Part shown: one piece after another, positions 8,362-16,296 of the stretch
How the letters are laid out: every line of letters starts with the position of its first letter
Position numbering within the stretch: the first letter of the stretch is position 1
Source of the DNA: Myxococcales bacterium
Lineage (GTDB): Bacteria; Myxococcota_A; Polyangia; GCA-2747355
DNA: 64,000 nt
Assembly: GCA_020431405.1 (NCBI GenBank)
Contig: JAGQIK010000373.1
Coordinates: 1 to 64,000, forward strand
Direction of reading: 5' to 3'
Made by a program: the position numbers and the translations under genes
Notes under the pieces: model-generated
Seen by the model: only the letters and a program-made list of their open reading frames with translations
Database searches by the model: none
What the model was told of the DNA's origin: nothing

Positions 8362-9867
8362 ATGGCCGACAAGACCGAGTTTTCCAAACCCGCCCGGCGC
8401 GTGGTCGCCGGCGAGTTCGAGCACGAGCGCCACTACTACCCGCGCGTGCTCAACGCGCAGATCCACCCCACGGTGGCCAACTTCCTGGCGCTGTCCACCG
8501 AGCGGCTGATCACGCGCTACTGCCACATGAACCCGCGCGTTAGCCCCGAGGCGCTCGGCGAGCTGTTCAACTACCAGCCGCGCTGGTTTGCCTGGGCCGG
8601 CGCCGACCTGTTTCACGTCGCCACCGCGCAAGGTCAGCGCCAGATGGTCATCATCGAGACCAACTCCTGTCCGTCGGGACAGAAGTCGATGCCGCTGCGC
8701 GACGAGACCTCGGAGGAGGGCGGCTACGCGCTGCTGATGGAGCGCACGTTCCTGCCGATCATCAAGTCGCGGCGCCTGCCGCCCGGCGATCTGGCGGTGA
8801 TCTACGACAAGAACCCGATGGAGAACACGGGCTACGCCGCGGCGCTGGCCAGCGCGGCGGGCGAGCCGGTGTGGCTGGCGACGTTTTACGCCGACGATCC
8901 CGATCCGAGCGTGCGCTTCGACGACGGCGTGATGTTGGTGCGCGACGACAAGGGCGACTGGCACCCGATCCGCGCCGCCTTCCGTTACGTCACGCAAAAG
9001 CCGTGGAATCGCATCCCGCTCAACACCAAGACGCACATCTTCAACCCCACGCGCGTGTGCGTCTCGGGCGGGCGCAACAAGATGCTCGCCGCCAAGGCCT
9101 ACGACATGTTCAACGCCGAGCTGCTCGGCAGTGGCCTCTCGATCCGCACGCCGGAGACCATGTGGGACGTGAGCCATCACGAGATCCCGCTGTGGGTCAA
9201 ACGGCTCGGCGGCCTGGCGGTGGTCAAGAACCCGTACTCCAACGCGGGCCAAGGCGTCTGGACGATCACCAACCAAAAAGAGCTCGACGACTTCATGAAG
9301 CTCGAGCAGCAGTACGACCAGTTCATCGTGCAGAGCTTGATCGGCAACTACCAGTGGTCGTCGGTGGGGCGCGCCGGCCGCCTCTACCATATCGGCACGG
9401 TGCCCAACAAACGTGCGCAGACCTTCTGCGCCGACCTGCGCATGATGGTGCACTGGACAGATCGCGGCTTCCGTCCGCTGGCGATTTACGCGCGGCGCGC
9501 GCGAACGCCGCTGGCGCGCACGCTCGACCACAACGTCAGCTCGTGGGAGATGCTCGGCACCAACCTCTCGGTGAAGACGGCCGACGGCTCGTGGGACACC
9601 GAGACGCAGCGCCTGCTGCTGATGGACCGACGCGACTTCAACAGCCTCGGCATCGGCATCGACGATCTCACCGAGGCGCTGGTGCAGACGATGCTGAGCG
9701 TGATCGCCATCGACAAGCTGGCCAGCGAGCTGACCAACCAGAAGGGGCGCTTCCGAATGAAGCTGTTCCGCTCGATGGACAAAGACCCGGCGCTGCTCGA
9801 CGAGATCGTCGCCGGCTCGGCGGGCGGCGCGGGCGCTGCGACGGGCACCGGCCCGCTGTCGCCCTGA
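8362..9867 (+). CDS. ATP-grasp-like protein divergent from the GshB/deacylase pair
   Basis: A 501-residue soluble protein. Around residues 287-300 it has [16 protein letters not shown], which looks like the glycine-rich nucleotide-binding loop of ATP-grasp ligases (Lys before an NxGxG turn). [18 protein letters not shown] and a basic segment with [10 protein letters not shown] follow, compatible with the second ATP-binding strand and metal site. I do not recognise the exact family, and the N-terminal 280 residues are unassigned. GAGGGAG lies 5 bases upstream of the ATG. It is divergent from the deacylase gene across 142 bases, so a shared regulatory region and pathway are likely. The product may be a small peptide or modified amino acid; this is inference. 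Confidence 0.72.
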   Translation: MADKTEFSKPARRVVAGEFEHERHYYPRVLNAQIHPTVANFLALSTERLITRYCHMNPRVSPEALGELFNYQPRWFAWAGADLFHVATAQGQRQMVIIETNSCPSGQKSMPLRDETSEEGGYALLMERTFLPIIKSRRLPPGDLAVIYDKNPMENTGYAAALASAAGEPVWLATFYADDPDPSVRFDDGVMLVRDDKGDWHPIRAAFRYVTQKPWNRIPLNTKTHIFNPTRVCVSGGRNKMLAAKAYDMFNAELLGSGLSIRTPETMWDVSHHEIPLWVKRLGGLAVVKNPYSNAGQGVWTITNQKELDDFMKLEQQYDQFIVQSLIGNYQWSSVGRAGRLYHIGTVPNKRAQTFCADLRMMVHWTDRGFRPLAIYARRARTPLARTLDHNVSSWEMLGTNLSVKTADGSWDTETQRLLLMDRRDFNSLGIGIDDLTEALVQTMLSVIAIDKLASELTNQKGRFRMKLFRSMDKDPALLDEIVAGSAGGAGAATGTGPLSP

Positions 9868-9888
9868 GCGGATTAACGCACTAGCGCG

Positions 9889-10962
9889 CTAGCGCGCCAG
9901 CGCGCGCAGCTTGGCGCTGACCTTGCGCAGCTCGCGCATCAGGTTGGCGTGCCGGCGCGCGCGCATCGCCGCTTGCGTCGCGGCGTCGGCGGCGACCGGC
10001 GCGAGGTTGAAGCCGCCTTTGGCGTTGCGGGGGTGACACGAGGCGCAGAGCACCTTGTCGTGCACCACCGTGACGAACGGGTGCGCCGGGATGTCGCGCG
10101 GCGTCGCGGCCACGCGCAGCGCGGGCGCATCGCAGGCGAGGCGCGACAGGTCGATGGCGGCGACGCAGGCAGGCGCGCGCAGCGCGAGGCCGCGCCGCAT
10201 CTCGAGCGTCTCGACGATGCCGGTGACGTGCGGCGTGAAGCTGCGGTCGATGGCCACCAGCTGGCCGAACAGCGCGCGCCGCTCGCCAGCGCGCACGGGG
10301 CGGAAGGCCAGTGCGTAGGCGAAGAAGGTCTCGTGGTGAAGCGTCGCGTCAGCGGCAAGCCCTTGCGTCGGTGTCCGTAGCTCGCGCCAGCCGCTCGGCG
10401 CGCCGATGAAGCGCCGGAGCTGCGTCTCGGGGCGCGCCGGGAGCTTGCCGAGCGCTTCTGCCGACAGCGCGAGGCGCGCCAGCAGCCTCGCCGCCGCGCG
10501 CGCGACGGCGGTGTTTCCGCTCCACAACGCCTTGACCGCGACGATCAGCACCGCGCTCTGCGCCGCGACGCGCTCCATCACGTGCAGCGCGGCAGGTCGT
10601 AGTGTTGACAGCGCGGCCATGCGCGCGCGCGGCTCGCTCCACAGGTCGGGTTTGCCGGCGAAGTGGTGGCGCGCCATCTTGCGCACCAGCGCGTGCGCCG
10701 CCTCGATCATCGCCGCCACCTGCGGATGCGCAGCGCGGCACGACCCGCCGGCGGGCGGCGCAGCGGCGAAGCCGCGACAGTCGTAGGGCACGACGTCGCC
10801 GAGCTGACGCGCAGTGAGCTTCGTCGTGTCACCGTCGCTCGCGGGCGCGTGTGTGCGCGCGGGTTGCTGCGGGGCGCGCGGCGAGCGCGTCGGCGGCGTT
10901 TCGCGCGCGCAGCCCGCGTTCGCGACCGCGAGCGCGCCGATCAGCGTGACGATCCATCGCAT
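9889..10962 (-). CDS. Lipoprotein with a single c-type heme motif
   Basis: A 357-residue protein with a lipoprotein signal (MRWIVTLIGALAVANAGC, Cys17) and a mostly alpha-helical Ala/Arg-rich body. One CxxCH motif (CASCH, residues 306-310) suggests a covalent heme near the C-terminus. Four further Cys residues are scattered in the body. No known cytochrome family is evident; the long N-terminal region shows no redox motif. Two candidate roles are an outer-membrane or periplasmic electron-transfer protein, or a structural zinc/heme protein. It is convergent with the ATP-grasp-like gene and divergent from the antiporter. Longer open frames extending toward 13026 are antisense shadow and were not used. 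Confidence 0.7.
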   Translation of the reverse strand: MRWIVTLIGALAVANAGCARETPPTRSPRAPQQPARTHAPASDGDTTKLTARQLGDVVPYDCRGFAAAPPAGGSCRAAHPQVAAMIEAAHALVRKMARHHFAGKPDLWSEPRARMAALSTLRPAALHVMERVAAQSAVLIVAVKALWSGNTAVARAAARLLARLALSAEALGKLPARPETQLRRFIGAPSGWRELRTPTQGLAADATLHHETFFAYALAFRPVRAGERRALFGQLVAIDRSFTPHVTGIVETLEMRRGLALRAPACVAAIDLSRLACDAPALRVAATPRDIPAHPFVTVVHDKVLCASCHPRNAKGGFNLAPVAADAATQAAMRARRHANLMRELRKVSAKLRALAR

Positions 10963-11025
10963 CACCGCATTGTATCCGCGGCGCGGCTTGACGTGGGCGT
11001 GTGCTGGCCGCGACCCTAGGACACC

Positions 11026-12684
11026 GTGAAGCTTCCGCTCGTCGTCGTCTCGCTGCTCTTTATCGCCGTCGCCGTGGCGATGGCCACCCGCCGCGTGCGG
11101 TTGCCCTACACCGTGGCGCTCGTCGTGGCGGGCTTGGTGCTCTCGCTGGTCAAGAGCACGTTCTATCCAGGCGGCGACATCGGCTTTCATCTCACGCGCG
11201 AGCTGCTCTTCGATCTCCTGCTGCCGGTGCTCGTCTACGAGGCCGCCTTTCATCTCGAGACGCGCGAGCTGTTCGCCAACTGGAAGGCCATCGGCACGCT
11301 CGCCGTGCTCGGTGCGATGGTTGGTATCGGCAGCGCGGGTGGGCTGATCTACCTCTCGCTGCGCCTCGTCGGCGTCGATCTGCCCTTCGGTCTGGCGCTG
11401 CTCGTCGCCACGATCCTCGCCGCTACCGATCCCATCGGCGTCATCGCGCTTCTGCGCGAGACGCACGCGCCGCGCAAGCTCGCGGTGCTGATGGAGGGCG
11501 AGAGCCTGATCAACGACGCCGTCGCGGTGGTGGCCTTCGCCGTGGCCCTCGTCGCGCTCGGCCTCGAGACGACGCAACCCAAGGTCACCGCCGAGTGGCT
11601 GCTCGGCTTCATCGGCTGGGAGCTCCTCGGCGCGTTTCTGCTCGGCGGCAGCATCGGCTTCTTCTTCGCCTGGCTGACCTCGAAGGTCGACGACCACCTG
11701 ATCGAGGTCACGCTCAGCAACATCGCCGCCTTCGCCAGCTTCCTCGTCGCCGAGCACACCCACGCCTCCGGTGTCATCGCTTGTCTCATCGCTGGCATGG
11801 CGGGCGGCAACTTCGGCGCCAAGTACGGCATGTCCGCCACCACGCGCATCGCGGTGGAGTCGTACTGGGAGTACATCGCCTTCGTCGCCAACTCGATCGT
11901 CTTTTTGCTGATCGGCCTCGACGTCGACGCGCGCACGCTGCTCGGCGACCTGCCAGCGATCATCGCCGCCTGGCTGTGTCTGCTGGTGGCGCGCGCCGTG
12001 TTCGTCGGCATCGCGCTGCCGCCGGTGACCAAGCTCGAGGGCGGCCTGCCGCGCGGCTCGCTGTGGGTCATCTGCTGGGGCGGTGTGCGCGGCAGCATCG
12101 CGATCGTGCTGGCGCTCGGCCTGCCGGCCGCCACGCCGCAGCGCTCGTTGATCGTCAACATCGTCTTCGGCGCCTGTTTGATCACGATCCTGCTGCAGTC
12201 GCTGACCATGGGGCGCGTGCTGCGCCGCTTCGGGCTCGTCGGCCACAGCGGCGCCGACGCCGACGCCATCGCGGAGCTGCAGGGGCGCATGCGCGCCTGG
12301 GAGGCGGCCTGGGCCGAGCTCGAGCTGCAGCGCCGCAACGGCGCCATCGACGAGGAGGTCTACAAAGAGCTCAAGCAGGAGCTCGCCGACGAGCAGCGGC
12401 GACTCGCCGACGCGCGCGGCGAGCTGCGCGGTGGGCTCGAGGCATTGCGCGCGGTGGAGCGCAAGCTCGCGCTCGCGCGGCTGCTCAACGCGCGCAAGGA
12501 GGCGCTGCGCAAGGCCGCTAACGAAGGCGCCATCGATCGGCGGGTGATGCGGCAGCTGGTGGGCGAGATCGACGAGGCGCTGCATCGCGGCGTCGACGCG
12601 CACGCCGCCGATGAAGCACCCGCCGCCTCCGATGACGACGCGCGCGCCGCCGCCGACGACGAGAAGACGGAACCTGAGGCATAA
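11026..12684 (+). CDS. CPA1-family Na+(K+)/H+ antiporter
   Basis: A 552-residue inner-membrane antiporter. Roughly 12 hydrophobic segments span residues 1-405. The CPA1 signatures are present: FDLLLPVLVYEAAFHLE, AATDPIGVIALLRE (catalytic Asp) and LMEGESLINDA. A cytoplasmic C-terminal region of about 145 residues is charged, predicted coiled coil and likely regulatory, ending in an Ala/Asp/Glu-rich tail. It starts with GTG at 11026, with only a weak TAGGA upstream; it is divergent from the heme lipoprotein gene. CorA begins 10 bases downstream on the same strand, so a cation-transport operon is likely. Confidence 0.9.
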   Translation: MKLPLVVVSLLFIAVAVAMATRRVRLPYTVALVVAGLVLSLVKSTFYPGGDIGFHLTRELLFDLLLPVLVYEAAFHLETRELFANWKAIGTLAVLGAMVGIGSAGGLIYLSLRLVGVDLPFGLALLVATILAATDPIGVIALLRETHAPRKLAVLMEGESLINDAVAVVAFAVALVALGLETTQPKVTAEWLLGFIGWELLGAFLLGGSIGFFFAWLTSKVDDHLIEVTLSNIAAFASFLVAEHTHASGVIACLIAGMAGGNFGAKYGMSATTRIAVESYWEYIAFVANSIVFLLIGLDVDARTLLGDLPAIIAAWLCLLVARAVFVGIALPPVTKLEGGLPRGSLWVICWGGVRGSIAIVLALGLPAATPQRSLIVNIVFGACLITILLQSLTMGRVLRRFGLVGHSGADADAIAELQGRMRAWEAAWAELELQRRNGAIDEEVYKELKQELADEQRRLADARGELRGGLEALRAVERKLALARLLNARKEALRKAANEGAIDRRVMRQLVGEIDEALHRGVDAHAADEAPAASDDDARAAADDEKTEPEA

Positions 12685-12694
12685 TGCGCGCGCG

Positions 12695-13909
12695 ATGAGC
12701 AAGAAGAAGACGAGCCACACGCCACGCCGTCGTCTGCGTCGCCGCCGGCGCCCACCCAAACCGGTTGGCGCCCCGCCAGGAACGCTGATCGCCAGCATCG
12801 ACGCCGCGGAGACCTCGCTCGAAGTCTTCGGCATCGGCGCCGACGAGATCGTCCACAAGCGCGGCGTCAGCCTCGAGGAGCTGCAGAAGCTGCGCAGCAA
12901 GTGGTCGCTGATCTGGATCAACGTCATCGGTCTGCGTGACGTCGCGCTCGTCGAGCGCGTGGGCAACGAGGTGGGGCTGCACAAGCTGGCGCTCGAGGAC
13001 ACGCTCAACGTCGGCCAGCGCCCCAAGGTCGAGCTCTACGGCGATCACGCGCAGGTCGTGCTGCGCAGCTACAAGCTCGACGACACGCTGCTCACCGAGC
13101 AGATCTCGGTGTTCTTCGGCAAGGGCTACGTGGTCACGTTCCAGGAGTTCGAAGGCGACTACTTCGAGCCGATCCGTGAGCGGCTGCGCGAGGGACGCGG
13201 GCGCGTGCGCACCGGTGGTGCGGCCTATCTCGCCTACACGCTGATCGACACCATGGTCGACGCCTACTTCCCGATCTTCGAGTCCTACGGCGAGCGCCTG
13301 CACGAGCTCGAAGAGCGCATCATGGACGACGCCAACCCGAGCATGCTGCGCGAGGTGCGCGCCGCGAAGCGCAACCTGCTGGCGCTGCGGCGCGGCTTGT
13401 GGCCGCTGCGCGAGGCTTTCGCGCGCCTCGAGCGCGACGGCCAGGAGCTGGTCGACGAGACGACGCGCCTCTATCTGCGCGACACCTACGACCACGTGGT
13501 GCAGTTGCTCGACATCCTCGAGACCTACCGCGAGCTGGCGGGCTCGTTGCTCGACATCTACCTCACGACGATCAGCAACCGCACCGCCGAGGTCTCGAAG
13601 GTGCTGACGATCATCGCCACCATCTTCATCCCGCTCAGCTTCATCGCCGGCCTCTACGGCATGAACTTCGACGGCGCGAAGTCGACGCTCAACATGCCCG
13701 AGCTGCGCTGGCAGTACGGCTATCTCTACGCGCTAGGGCTGATGGTGTGCGTGGCGGGCGCGATGATGACGTTCTTCTGGCGCAAGGGCTGGATCGGCTT
13801 TGGCCGCGGCGGTCAGTCCGCCGAGGAGCCGGAGGAGGCGCCCGCCAGCGCAGCGGCTGCGGCATCGCCGCCCACGTCGGGCGCGTCGGACGGCGAAGCG
13901 AGCAGCTAG
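12695..13909 (+). CDS. corA: CorA-type magnesium/cobalt transporter
   Basis: A 404-residue CorA-family channel for Mg2+ and related divalent ions. After a basic N-terminal tail (PRRRLRRRRRPPK) comes the alpha/beta cytoplasmic domain, then the long helix and two C-terminal membrane helices. The selectivity motif YGMNF has Gly-Met-Asn at 322-324. Preceding it, SKVLTIIATIFIPLSFIAGL is the pore helix. The start at 12695 avoids a long overlap with the antiporter gene, although no strong Shine-Dalgarno is visible there; an in-frame ATG at 12611 is the alternative. A Glu/Ala/Ser-rich C-terminal tail follows the last membrane helix. Confidence 0.9.
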   Translation: MSKKKTSHTPRRRLRRRRRPPKPVGAPPGTLIASIDAAETSLEVFGIGADEIVHKRGVSLEELQKLRSKWSLIWINVIGLRDVALVERVGNEVGLHKLALEDTLNVGQRPKVELYGDHAQVVLRSYKLDDTLLTEQISVFFGKGYVVTFQEFEGDYFEPIRERLREGRGRVRTGGAAYLAYTLIDTMVDAYFPIFESYGERLHELEERIMDDANPSMLREVRAAKRNLLALRRGLWPLREAFARLERDGQELVDETTRLYLRDTYDHVVQLLDILETYRELAGSLLDIYLTTISNRTAEVSKVLTIIATIFIPLSFIAGLYGMNFDGAKSTLNMPELRWQYGYLYALGLMVCVAGAMMTFFWRKGWIGFGRGGQSAEEPEEAPASAAAAASPPTSGASDGEASS

Positions 13910-13922
13910 CCGAAGGCGAGAG

Positions 13923-14753
13923 CTAGCGCCAGGCGACCCGCTTGCCGCGCGCGCCGAGCAGCACCAGCTCGATGGCGTCGCCGCGGTTGTCGTGCGCCAC
14001 GGGGCCGGCGGCGCCGTAGCCGACGGCGGCGAGCTGCTGGCCCTGCACACCAGCGGCAACGAGCGCGCGCAGCACCGACATCGCGCGCTGCGACGAGATC
14101 TGAAAGCTCGCGTCGCGGCGCTTGTTCATCGTCGCCGTGACGTGGCCGGCCACCAGGAACTGGCGCTGGCGAACCGAGGCGAAGACGGGCGCGAGGCGCT
14201 TCAGCAGCTTGCGGCCGCCCTGGGTGACCACCGTGCCGCGCTTGAAGAACAGCGCCGAGCTGGGGATGCGCACCAGCGCGCGGCCGTCGCGCGTGCCCGA
14301 CTCGATGCTGCCCTTGACGCCGGCGGCGACGAGGGTGGCGCGCAGCTTCTCGACGATCTGCCGCTCCATGCGGCGCTTGATAGCGCGCTCGTGGGCGCGC
14401 GCTTCGGCCTGCGCTACGGCGTCGCGCTCGAGGGCCAGCAGGCGACCCTGCCGGTGGGCGAGCTTGGCGCGAAGCTTGGCGATGCGCTCGCGCGCGGCGC
14501 GCGGGCCTTCGCGCTCGTCGATGGTGACGGCGTTGCCCAGCTCGAGCGCCATCGCGCTCGCGCTGACGCCGGTCTTGCCGCTGCCAGCGAACATCGGCGC
14601 CTTGCCGCTGCCGCCGCCCGCTTCGGACGTCGACGTGTCGGCGGCGGGGGCGGCCGACGCGCGCGGTGCGCCCGACTGGACGGTCATGCGCGAGCCCGCG
14701 CAGCCGACGGCGCCGACGCAGGCGAGGGTGAGCATCAAGGAGCGGGGCTTCAT
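13923..14753 (-). CDS. OmpA-like lipoprotein under sigma-54 control
   Basis: A 276-residue lipoprotein (MKPRSLMLTLACVGAVGC, Cys18). A low-complexity linker follows, then a charged helical region (about 95-170). The C-terminal domain resembles OmpA/MotB peptidoglycan-binding domains (VAGHVTATMNKRRDASFQIS, then SQRAMSVLRALVAAGV, then LAAVGYGAAGPVA). The Asp and Arg normally contacting diaminopimelate are only partly conserved: GHTD reads GHVT. Peptidoglycan binding is therefore uncertain. GGAGAG lies just before the ATG. A near-perfect sigma-54 promoter lies 38-53 bases upstream. Confidence 0.83.
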   Translation of the reverse strand: MKPRSLMLTLACVGAVGCAGSRMTVQSGAPRASAAPAADTSTSEAGGGSGKAPMFAGSGKTGVSASAMALELGNAVTIDEREGPRAARERIAKLRAKLAHRQGRLLALERDAVAQAEARAHERAIKRRMERQIVEKLRATLVAAGVKGSIESGTRDGRALVRIPSSALFFKRGTVVTQGGRKLLKRLAPVFASVRQRQFLVAGHVTATMNKRRDASFQISSQRAMSVLRALVAAGVQGQQLAAVGYGAAGPVAHDNRGDAIELVLLGARGKRVAWR

Positions 14754-14790
14754 CGGAGCTCTCCGTGGTGGGATTGTGAAGCGACTGCTG

Positions 14791-14806
14791 AGCAACCGCC
14801 GTGCCA
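14791..14806 (-). promoter_or_regulatory. Near-perfect sigma-54 promoter for the OmpA-like lipoprotein gene
   Basis: The minus strand reads TGGCACGGCGGTTGCT, an exact match to TGGCACG-N4-TTGCW. The predicted start near 14780 gives a leader of about 27 bases, including the Shine-Dalgarno sequence. Further upstream are TTCGGAG (14863-14869) and the dyad TCGGTG-A-CACCGA (14870-14882), possible activator sites. Bases 14807-14943 hold no gene. Confidence 0.75.
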
Positions 14807-14943
14807 CGCCGGCGGGGCCACGCGAGGAGGTCAGACGGCCGGTTTTGGCCGCGCGGCGGTGCTTCGGAGTCGGTGACACCGAGGCGCGCCGCGCTCGATT
14901 GGATGCGCCGGTGCCGAATTGTGGAAGGGACCGCTGCGTGCGC

Positions 14944-16296
14944 TCAGCGCGTGGCGAGCCCGATGGCGTGCTCGGCGAAGTCTTTGTACTCGTAGAGCGC
15001 CGGCCCGCGCCGCTTGTAGTCCTCGTCGCTGGGCAGCCGCATGCGCACCGCGACGAGCTTGGTCTTGGGCACCACCACCAAGTATTGGCCGTACGAGCCG
15101 CGCGCCGAAAACGCCGAGAGCGGCCCTTTCTGAATCACGTTGTAGAGCGGCAGCGAGTAGCGCGCCGCGCGCTTCTGCAGCTTCTCGAGCTGCTTTTTGC
15201 CGCCGAGCAGCTTCTCGAGCGCGGCGAGGTAGGCGTCGCGGCTCGGATACTCCTTGTCGAGCAGCTCGCGCTTGGCCGCGCGGCGCACCTTGGCGCTCAC
15301 GCCGCCGCTTCGCCAGGTGCGAAGCTCGCGCTTGGTCAGCACCGGGTGAAACGTGGCGTGGCGCCACCACAGCAGCCCGCAGGGCGGATAGATCTTCTGC
15401 GAGGGCTGTATCGAGCGCTCGATCCACGCCGAGCTGACGAGCTGCTTGCCGTTCCACTTGCCGCCCTGCAGCACCAGCTGGCCGACCTTGGCGAGGTCCA
15501 CGGGGCGGATCAGAAGCTCGCCGGCGACGCGCGGGTGGCCATCGGCCCACTTCATCCAGTAGTTGCCGACCACGCCGAGGTGGCCGAACAGCCGCGTCTG
15601 CAAGAAGTCGTCGAGAAACAGCCCCGTGGCCTTCCACACGACCAGCGCCAGCATGTCGACCGCGTTGTTGTTGTAGCGAAAGCGTGTGCCGGGGTGCGTA
15701 AAGAGCGGCGTGGTGGTGGCGTGCTCGAGCAGCTTGCCGACCTCGGGGCGGCGCTTGGTGCGGCGCGGCGAGAGCCCCGAGGTGTGATTGAGCAGCCGCA
15801 CCAGCCGCGTCTTGCCGACCTTGCTGTCCTTGAGCTCGGGCACGATGTCTTGCACGCGCTGCTCGACGGACTTGATCTTCTGTTTGTCGAGCAGGATGCC
15901 GACGGCCAGCGACGCGATGGACTTGCTGACCGACATCGTGATCAGCGCGTCGTCGGCGCCGACCTTCCAGTAGCGCTCGTAGACGAGCTTGCCGTTCTTG
16001 AGGATCACCAGCGCCGAGGACTGCTCGGCCTCGGCCTGCTTGACCATCGCGTCGAGCTTGGCCTTGTCGATGCCCTCGCGCGCGGCATCGCCGAGCAGCA
16101 AGCCGTGCCGCCGCGGCGGCCCCGTGCGGCAAGCCGGACAGCGCGGGCAGCTCGCGCCGAGCGCCGCGCTGGCGCTGCCTGCGCCTTGGGCGCCGCGCGC
16201 CGCGCACGGCGGACAGGGCGTCTTGCGCCCCGCCTCGTGTGTGCTGCAGCCAGCCGCGAGCGTCAGCAGCGCCGTGGCGAACGCGCGGGCACGCAT
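14944..16296 (-). CDS. Beta-lactamase-fold serine hydrolase lipoprotein
   Basis: A 450-residue protein of the class C beta-lactamase/penicillin-binding-protein-like family (esterase, peptidase or amidase activities are known). A lipoprotein signal ends at Cys17 (LAAGC). A Cys-rich segment with CPPC and CPRCPAC lies between it and the domain. The catalytic SxxK is S122-V-S-K125 and the second motif YNN sits in RFRYNNNAV. HTSGLSPR is the family HTSG box. The start ATG at 16296 directly follows the stop of the upstream large lipoprotein gene with no gap, so the two are translationally coupled. The substrate is unknown. The paired Cys motifs near the N-terminus are unusual for the family and could bind metal or form disulfides. 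Confidence 0.87.
   Translation of the reverse strand: MRARAFATALLTLAAGCSTHEAGRKTPCPPCAARGAQGAGSASAALGASCPRCPACRTGPPRRHGLLLGDAAREGIDKAKLDAMVKQAEAEQSSALVILKNGKLVYERYWKVGADDALITMSVSKSIASLAVGILLDKQKIKSVEQRVQDIVPELKDSKVGKTRLVRLLNHTSGLSPRRTKRRPEVGKLLEHATTTPLFTHPGTRFRYNNNAVDMLALVVWKATGLFLDDFLQTRLFGHLGVVGNYWMKWADGHPRVAGELLIRPVDLAKVGQLVLQGGKWNGKQLVSSAWIERSIQPSQKIYPPCGLLWWRHATFHPVLTKRELRTWRSGGVSAKVRRAAKRELLDKEYPSRDAYLAALEKLLGGKKQLEKLQKRAARYSLPLYNVIQKGPLSAFSARGSYGQYLVVVPKTKLVAVRMRLPSDEDYKRRGPALYEYKDFAEHAIGLATR

Noticed and set aside
9889-13026. A 1045-codon minus-strand frame running through the antiporter and CorA genes
   Set aside because: Only its last 357 codons form the lipoprotein. The rest is antisense to genes with strong family motifs and has the charged low-complexity look of GC-rich shadow frames.
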